From Ampullaceana balthica (Eukaryota; Mollusca; Gastropoda; Lymnaeidae), in contig CALYLW010000732.1 in NCBI GenBank assembly GCA_944989445.1, positions 248,001-312,000 on the forward strand: 64,000 nt of DNA, given 5' to 3'. Shown here piece by piece: positions 61,301 through 64,000 of the stretch. How positions within the stretch are numbered: position 1 is the stretch's first letter; every line of letters begins with the position of its first letter. A program made the translations under genes and the position numbers. Below the pieces are notes generated by a model that was not told where the DNA came from, searched no databases, and saw only the letters and a list, made by a program, of their open reading frames with translations.

Positions 61301-63588
61301 CGTTATTGAAACAAGTTACCAAAAATTCCCAATATAAAAATGTTATTAGTGAAAAAGTAATTGTAATTACCTATCAAAAGTGGACTCATTTGTAATGGTA
61401 ATTACAATTTGGAATGAAGTAATGGAAATGGTGTATAATAAGGCACGTAAACTATCTAAAAAAATTGACCATACTTTATTGCAGGGCTCTCAAACTCGGA
61501 TGACGGTGTGTGCCATTGTATCACTTCAGAGACGTGTCAAGGGTCGCACTTCCCCCTCCCCCACCCTAGTAAACAAGAAATCACTTCAGACAATCTTAAC
61601 TCATTTTACTTCTTATCACTAATAACATTGACTTGCTTAAATCAGACTTTATTTTGATAGGTATGCTACGTATATAAAATTAAAAATAAAATTTGATGTG
61701 CATCAGCACTTGCTGTCTGAAAATTCACGAATAGTAAATTACTGGCAGGCCACAAAAATCGACTCGGAGGGCCACATGCCCACATGAAACCACTGCCTCA
61801 TTGGACAACAGGCCTTGAAGACTTGTTATTTTGTCACTTCTATATATACGAGCAACAAAAAGCCCGTCCAAGGACGTTTCGCCACCATTCGGTGGCATGT
61901 TGTTGTAACTCCCCCCCCCAAACCGTCTCGACCTGCATACATGTGCATCACGTCAAAAATACTATTCATTATAGTTAAAATAAATAACTCGTAAAAACAG
62001 AGATTTTTTCTATAAATCCCATGCGCATAACTCAAAATAAAAGTCTTGGAGAGTGACCCTCACTAGGGTCAGCCAATCACAGTTTATGGTTGGCAAGCTA
62101 GGGTGGTGGGCAGGTAGATAACCGCAGTACGAATGTCTTGAGACCAACAATGCATCAGTGGTCCCCACTCCGATGTTCACTCGCGTTGTTTTGATTTCTT
62201 CGTGCTGTAGTTTGTGTCCGTTCTTTCCCCCCTTTCTTTGTACTATCCATGAGCAAGTCTGCAGCGTATGCTATGCCCCGGGGCGTATCTAGTGTTTTAT
62301 ATTTTGTCTTGGTATCATACAATTATAGCAACAGGGCATCTAGACTTAAGCTTTGCTCACAAGCATTGGCTTAACAATTACGTAAACTTTCAAATGGATC
62401 GAGGACTTGTCTAGACACTAGGCAACACCAAACCAGTCCTCACAATTTGTACTCGTATCTCTTCATATATTTCCTACCACTGAAGCACTAATAGGTCTTC
62501 TGAGTCTGGAGCCCTCCATGGCTTAGCATAGAAGTTCCAGGACTTAAGTATGACACTTTAATAAAAAGCAATCCCTTCATCCCTTATCTGTAAAATACAT
62601 TATTGTGAGATAAATTATTTTGTTTCTTGTAGTAGCTCTTCAGTCTTGAGAAATAGCAAACTTTCCCCCCGTCCAACCCTTTAGAATGATGACATGAACT
62701 CTACCAACAGAGGTTACACGCTGGCTAGACAACACAGTTGATGAAGCAATGCACTCTCAGGTCATGAGAAGACACCAAAGCACCCCTACTTCAATAGCTA
62801 TGCTATACTGTACATCAAACTGATCACATGGTAAGGGAGCCTACCTATAAGCCCCAGCTTGACCCAGCCCACTCCCCTGGATCCTCTGGCAACAAGGCTG
62901 AAGCCGACTGTGGCCCCAACGATGCTGTGTGTGGCCGACACAGGAAGTCTGAAGAATGTAGCGAGAAACATCCAAATACAGGAACCTGAAAGAAGGATCG
63001 AGAGGAGAGCTTGGAAAAAACTGATAATAATGCATGATGGCTAATATCTGAGCTTGAAAATAATTTTAAAAGTTCATAACTGTAATTTTTTCTAAATTAG
63101 TTCAAAATTTGATATTTTAATCAGAATGTTTAGACACATGATGAAATGTAAAAGTTTCTTTCATATAATAAATTTCTTTTTACAATGTATAAGGATCATT
63201 ACCAAACAAAAGCCTTATTTGTTACATGTGAGATAGAAATGTAATTAAGAAAGAATTCTAAGGAATCATAAAAGGACAAGCCTTTTTAACATAATTAATT
63301 AAGATCCTTATGCCATAGTATAATCCTCATAACCTTAGTTCATTTGATGTTAGGCAAGAAAATATGATGACAAACTGGGTGGTGGTTATCAATGAAATTT
63401 AATCAGTATATAACGGTATCAACTGACAAAAAATTTTAAAATAATAATAGTAGTTAAAGACATGAAACTATTTCTTAGGTACACACCTGTTAGAGCTGAG
63501 AGATTTCCCATCAACAACAACTTCTCAGAGTTGTTGTAGGGCTCCACGTCTATGATCCCTTTCCTAATGGTGTCAGACACACGATACC
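49058..63588 (-). CDS. SLC20: Sodium-dependent phosphate transporter (PiT), C-terminal 13 exons
   Basis: Thirteen in-frame exons give about 480 residues of an SLC20 Na+/Pi symporter, a multipass plasma-membrane protein. In order: [12 protein letters not shown] and [61 protein letters not shown]; a hydrophilic loop of about 120 residues spread over six exons; [30 protein letters not shown], the C-terminal PiT signature; IWILLYGG...[35 protein letters not shown]; and [16 protein letters not shown]. The order and spacing match human SLC20A1/A2 throughout. About 170 N-terminal residues with the first signature must lie beyond 64000. All introns are GT-AG. The loop exons (24-117 bp) are poorly conserved, as in the family. 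Expression and regulation cannot be read from this sequence. Confidence 0.95.
49497..49994. mobile_element. TA-target MITE in SLC20 intron
   Basis: Ends CTGTATATACTCGTTCTATA and AGAACGAGTATATACGA with TA on both sides. Same family as 44755; both carry GCCGAC/GTCGGC subterminal motifs. Confidence 0.8.
50225..50410 (-). CDS. SLC20: SLC20 exon l
   Basis: 186 bp, phase 2 in and out. Encodes [20 protein letters not shown], then [20 protein letters not shown] and [17 protein letters not shown]. Confidence 0.96.
50565..50670. repeat. 22-bp tandem repeat
   Basis: About five units of TCTGTTCTATATCTGATGGT followed by AT. Confidence 0.85.
51039..51220 (+). mobile_element. hAT-like MITE in SLC20 intron, best copy
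   Basis: Ends CAATGTTCCCTCTAAGG and GCTTAAAGGGAACATTG. Flanks CTCATGAG and GTCGTGAG match 6 of 8. A family 1 SINE begins right after it. Confidence 0.8.
51226..51595 (+). mobile_element. SINE family 1 with duplicated tail
   Basis: tRNA-like head (GTGGCTGAGCGGCACGC, GGGTTCAAATATC) followed by a tail in which a roughly 112-bp block (about 51289-51400 and 51401-51512) is tandemly duplicated. Each block contains CTGACATTAGTTGGGG and AAAGGCGGCTGGGCATTG. A frame on the reverse strand (51292-51561) is not coding. Confidence 0.8.
51666..51787 (-). CDS. SLC20: SLC20 exon k
   Basis: 122 bp, phase 0 in, phase 2 out. Encodes [20 protein letters not shown], then [19 protein letters not shown]. It ends two bases into the Ser codon of the PiT signature. 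Confidence 0.95.
52300..52346 (-). CDS. SLC20: SLC20 exon j, loop
   Basis: 47 bp, phase 1 in, phase 0 out. Encodes [16 protein letters not shown]. Acceptor TTTTTTACAG, donor GTAAGT. Confidence 0.85.
52612..52850 (+). mobile_element. SINE family 2
   Basis: tRNA-like head GGCGGCTGGATAGCGAAGTC with B-box region GTGGGTTCTAGCC. The tail contains TTCTAATGGAAACATTAGAA and CCCCTACGACC, then an A-rich end. Matches 34884-35115. Confidence 0.75.
53055..53235. repeat. 20-bp minisatellite in SLC20 intron
   Basis: Nine near-identical units of GTGGTGAGCATGCTGGGCAC; one has GGTCAC. High uniformity suggests recent expansion. Confidence 0.95.
53565..53637 (-). CDS. SLC20: SLC20 exon i, loop
   Basis: 73 bp, phase 0 in, phase 1 out. 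Encodes [20 protein letters not shown] and TTQL. Donor GTAAGT. Confidence 0.85.
53783..53972. mobile_element. hAT MITE in SLC20 intron
   Basis: Ends CAGTGGTTCTTAACCT and AGGTTAAGAGCCACTG, flanked by a perfect 8-bp ATTTAAAT at 53775-53782 and 53973-53980. 190 bp, no ORF. Confidence 0.92.
54060..54135. repeat. 21-bp tandem repeat, three copies
   Basis: CTGACCTATTTTATCAAAACA repeated three times, about 50 bp from the exon h donor. Confidence 0.85.
54189..54256 (-). CDS. SLC20: SLC20 exon h, loop
   Basis: 68 bp, phase 1 in, phase 0 out. Encodes [20 protein letters not shown] and QNG. Donor GTAAGT. Confidence 0.85.
54544..54567 (-). CDS. SLC20: SLC20 exon g, 24-bp microexon
   Basis: Encodes IQIYSNG plus split codons. 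Acceptor TTTTTAACAG, donor GTAGGC. It is the only segment in this interval that keeps phase, and 24 bp can be skipped without a frameshift. Confidence 0.7.
54705..54740 (+). repeat. LINE 3'-UTR fragment
   Basis: TTCTGTATAGAAGGAGCGTC followed by AGTAAT, matching the tail at 17787-17812. Confidence 0.5.
54964..55080 (-). CDS. SLC20: SLC20 exon f, loop
   Basis: 117 bp, phase 1 in and out. Encodes [20 protein letters not shown] and a Lys-rich end. Hydrophilic. Donor GTGAGT. Confidence 0.85.
55167..55610. mobile_element. TA-target MITE in SLC20 intron
   Basis: Ends CCGCATATACTCGCATGTAA and TTATATGCGAGTATATACGG with TA flanks. Internal GTCGGCTTATATGC repeats. Same superfamily as 44755. Confidence 0.8.
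55672..56386. mobile_element. Tigger-like MITE in SLC20 intron
   Basis: Ends CAGTCAAACCTTTCATAATG and CGTTATGAGAGGTTTGACTG, bounded by TA. 715 bp. Terminal ACTCGTTA motifs repeat near both ends. No intact transposase frame seen. Confidence 0.78.
56726..56845 (-). CDS. SLC20: SLC20 exon e
   Basis: 120 bp, phase 1 in and out. Encodes [20 protein letters not shown], then VPWMRRRIL: a membrane helix ending in basic residues at the start of the large loop. Confidence 0.94.
57166..57740. other. Assembly gap (N)
   Basis: 575 unknown bases inside an SLC20 intron. Open frames crossing it are meaningless. The right flank is the end of a known dispersed repeat. Confidence 1.
57741..58325 (-). other. 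Intron sequence after the gap
   Basis: 57741-57775 matches the terminus of the 11944/59218 retroposon (GAAAACTACCGTCATTTTTG). The rest is unassigned. Confidence 0.6.
58331..58427 (-). CDS. SLC20: SLC20 exon d
   Basis: 97 bp, phase 0 in, phase 1 out. Encodes [20 protein letters not shown] and [12 protein letters not shown], a membrane segment. Confidence 0.93.
58750..58835 (-). CDS. SLC20: SLC20 exon c
   Basis: 86 bp. Encodes [20 protein letters not shown] and LVRRFVLSK; hydrophobic segment matching human [12 protein letters not shown]. Confidence 0.95.
58876..59218 (-). mobile_element. Retroposon-like dispersed repeat, inverted copy
   Basis: The reverse strand runs from CTAGCGTAGACCCGTCAAAA to AATTATTATTATT and aligns to 11944-12408. 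The central roughly 110-bp section between the two GC-rich motifs is missing. Confidence 0.75.
59222..59300 (-). repeat. Retroposon 3' tail
   Basis: TTGATAATTTATATAGCGC, then CAGCAGCTGGGCTCACAGCG: inverse of the 48955 tail. Confidence 0.55.
59301..60160. other. SLC20 intron sequence
   Basis: AT-rich, no exon-like frame, no recognised element. Short GACAAGGTGA repeats near 59990-60025. Confidence 0.45.
60165..60655. mobile_element. Probable solo LTR
   Basis: Begins TGTCACGGTTGGAAG and ends ACGGTTCCGCCACA (TG...CA). Flanks CATAT and CTTAT match 4 of 5, as for an LTR element's 5-bp target duplication. 491 bp of higher-GC sequence than its surroundings, with no internal retroelement next to it. 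Orientation is not certain. Confidence 0.6.
60755..61110. repeat. 40-bp minisatellite with palindromic core
   Basis: Nine units beginning GTCAGTATGTACATACATGC. GTATGTACATAC is a perfect 12-bp palindrome. Some units are 41 bp through an extra T. Confidence 0.95.
61482..61795. mobile_element. Probable hAT element
   Basis: Starts CAGGGCTCTCAAACTCGG and ends CATGAAACCACTG; flanks CTTTATTG and CCTCATTG match 6 of 8. Inner GAGGGCCACATG is typical of hAT subterminal sequence. Degraded. Confidence 0.5.
61796..62840. other. SLC20 intron sequence
   Basis: No exon-compatible frame or recognised element. 62040-62290 is GC-richer and carries a CCAATCAC box, but no other promoter evidence. Confidence 0.4.
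62845..62985 (-). CDS. SLC20: SLC20 exon b
   Basis: 141 bp, phase 1 in and out. Encodes [20 protein letters not shown], then [14 protein letters not shown] and [10 protein letters not shown]. It holds the first THxxVG-type re-entrant motif seen in this window. Confidence 0.95.
   Translation of the reverse strand, partial: VPVFGCFSLHSSDFLCRPHTASLGPQSASALLPEDPGEWAGSSWGL
63487..63588 (-). CDS. SLC20: SLC20 exon a (first in window)
   Basis: 102 bp, phase 1 in and out. Encodes [20 protein letters not shown] and ends MGNLSALTG. Acceptor CTGTTTAG, donor GTGTGTACC. Confidence 0.93.
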
Positions 63589-63775
63589 CTAAACAGATAT
63601 AAAGTCATCTTAGTTGAATTGAAATACTTGCACTTAACGACCTCTTGTTATTTGGTGACACCACTTTCACATAATGACCCCATGCTATTTGGTGACATAC
63701 TTTTAGGTAAAAAATTAATTTAATGTGAGACGCCATGGCCTTTTTGAGTTTCAATACATAAGTACTGTATATTTA

Positions 63776-63977
63776 CCGTAAATACGAGTATAAGTCGAGA
63801 TTTTTTTCAAAATTTCGAGGCCAAAATTAGGGGGTCGACTTATACATGCGCAACTCATTTTATAAACACCATGAGTTTATCCTAGCTATCTTGAAAAAAG
63901 GTAAAATTCCACTTTTCAAGTGAAAAATCAGGGAGTCGACTTATACTCGAGATCGACTTATACATGAGTATATACGG
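63776..63977. mobile_element. TA-target MITE upstream of SLC20 exon a
   Basis: Ends CCGTAAATACGAGTATAAG and CATGAGTATATACGG with TA flanks. Internal GTCGACTTATAC repeated three times. A shorter member of the 44755 superfamily. Confidence 0.75.
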
Positions 63978-64000
63978 TAGTTGTTTCATCTGGACTGATA

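Noticed and set aside
61380..61622. 80-codon frame as an exon of the transporter
   Set aside because: It is on the opposite strand to SLC20, overlaps a probable hAT end and has no family similarity.

Overview
This window is animal nuclear DNA. It has GT-AG introns, AT-rich spacer, many minisatellites, SINE, LINE and LTR relics, and short DNA transposons with target-site duplications. A mollusc, probably a gastropod, is the best guess. That rests on the SINE tail type, the transposon mix and the protein character, and it is inference rather than proof. One assembly gap (575 N) lies at 57166-57740.

Two genes are well supported and point toward each other. On the + strand, three exons (25081-27240, 32270-32420, 32853-33094) join in frame into an 850-residue protein. 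It is a long serine/proline-rich disordered protein ending in a short leucine-rich segment that resembles the LURAP1/FAM89 adaptor family. On the - strand, thirteen exons between 63588 and 49058 join in frame into about 480 C-terminal residues of a sodium-dependent phosphate transporter (SLC20/PiT). Its N-terminal exons lie beyond position 64000. All splice sites in both models are GT-AG and every junction keeps phase. About 16 kb without recognised coding sequence separates the two 3' ends.

Layout. 1-25 kb: no convincing gene. There is a CpG-rich stretch at about 655-1015 that could be a promoter. The rest is mostly minisatellites, including a roughly 2.1-kb array of a 20-bp unit at 12780-14870 and a higher-order array at 9319-9860, with retroposon and hAT debris between them. 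25-33 kb: the adaptor-like gene, whose first intron carries a hAT MITE, a 17-bp minisatellite and a CA-rich array. 33-49 kb: AT-rich sequence (possibly a long 3' UTR at first), two SINEs, an RNase H relic of a non-LTR retrotransposon, a Tigger-like MITE and other inverted-repeat elements. 49-64 kb: the phosphate transporter, whose introns hold hAT and TA-target MITEs, SINEs, a probable solo LTR and the gap.

Tandem arrays make up very roughly 15% of the window and are concentrated in the first 29 kb. TA-target and hAT elements with recognisable ends dominate the second half. No complete autonomous transposon, RNA gene, CRISPR array or bacterial-type operon is present. The two genes show no evident functional link. 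The most unusual items are a triplicated intron/exon junction in the adaptor gene, a stop codon embedded in a tandem repeat, four members of a TA-target MITE family, and paired copies of an unnamed repeat with a periodic internal motif.
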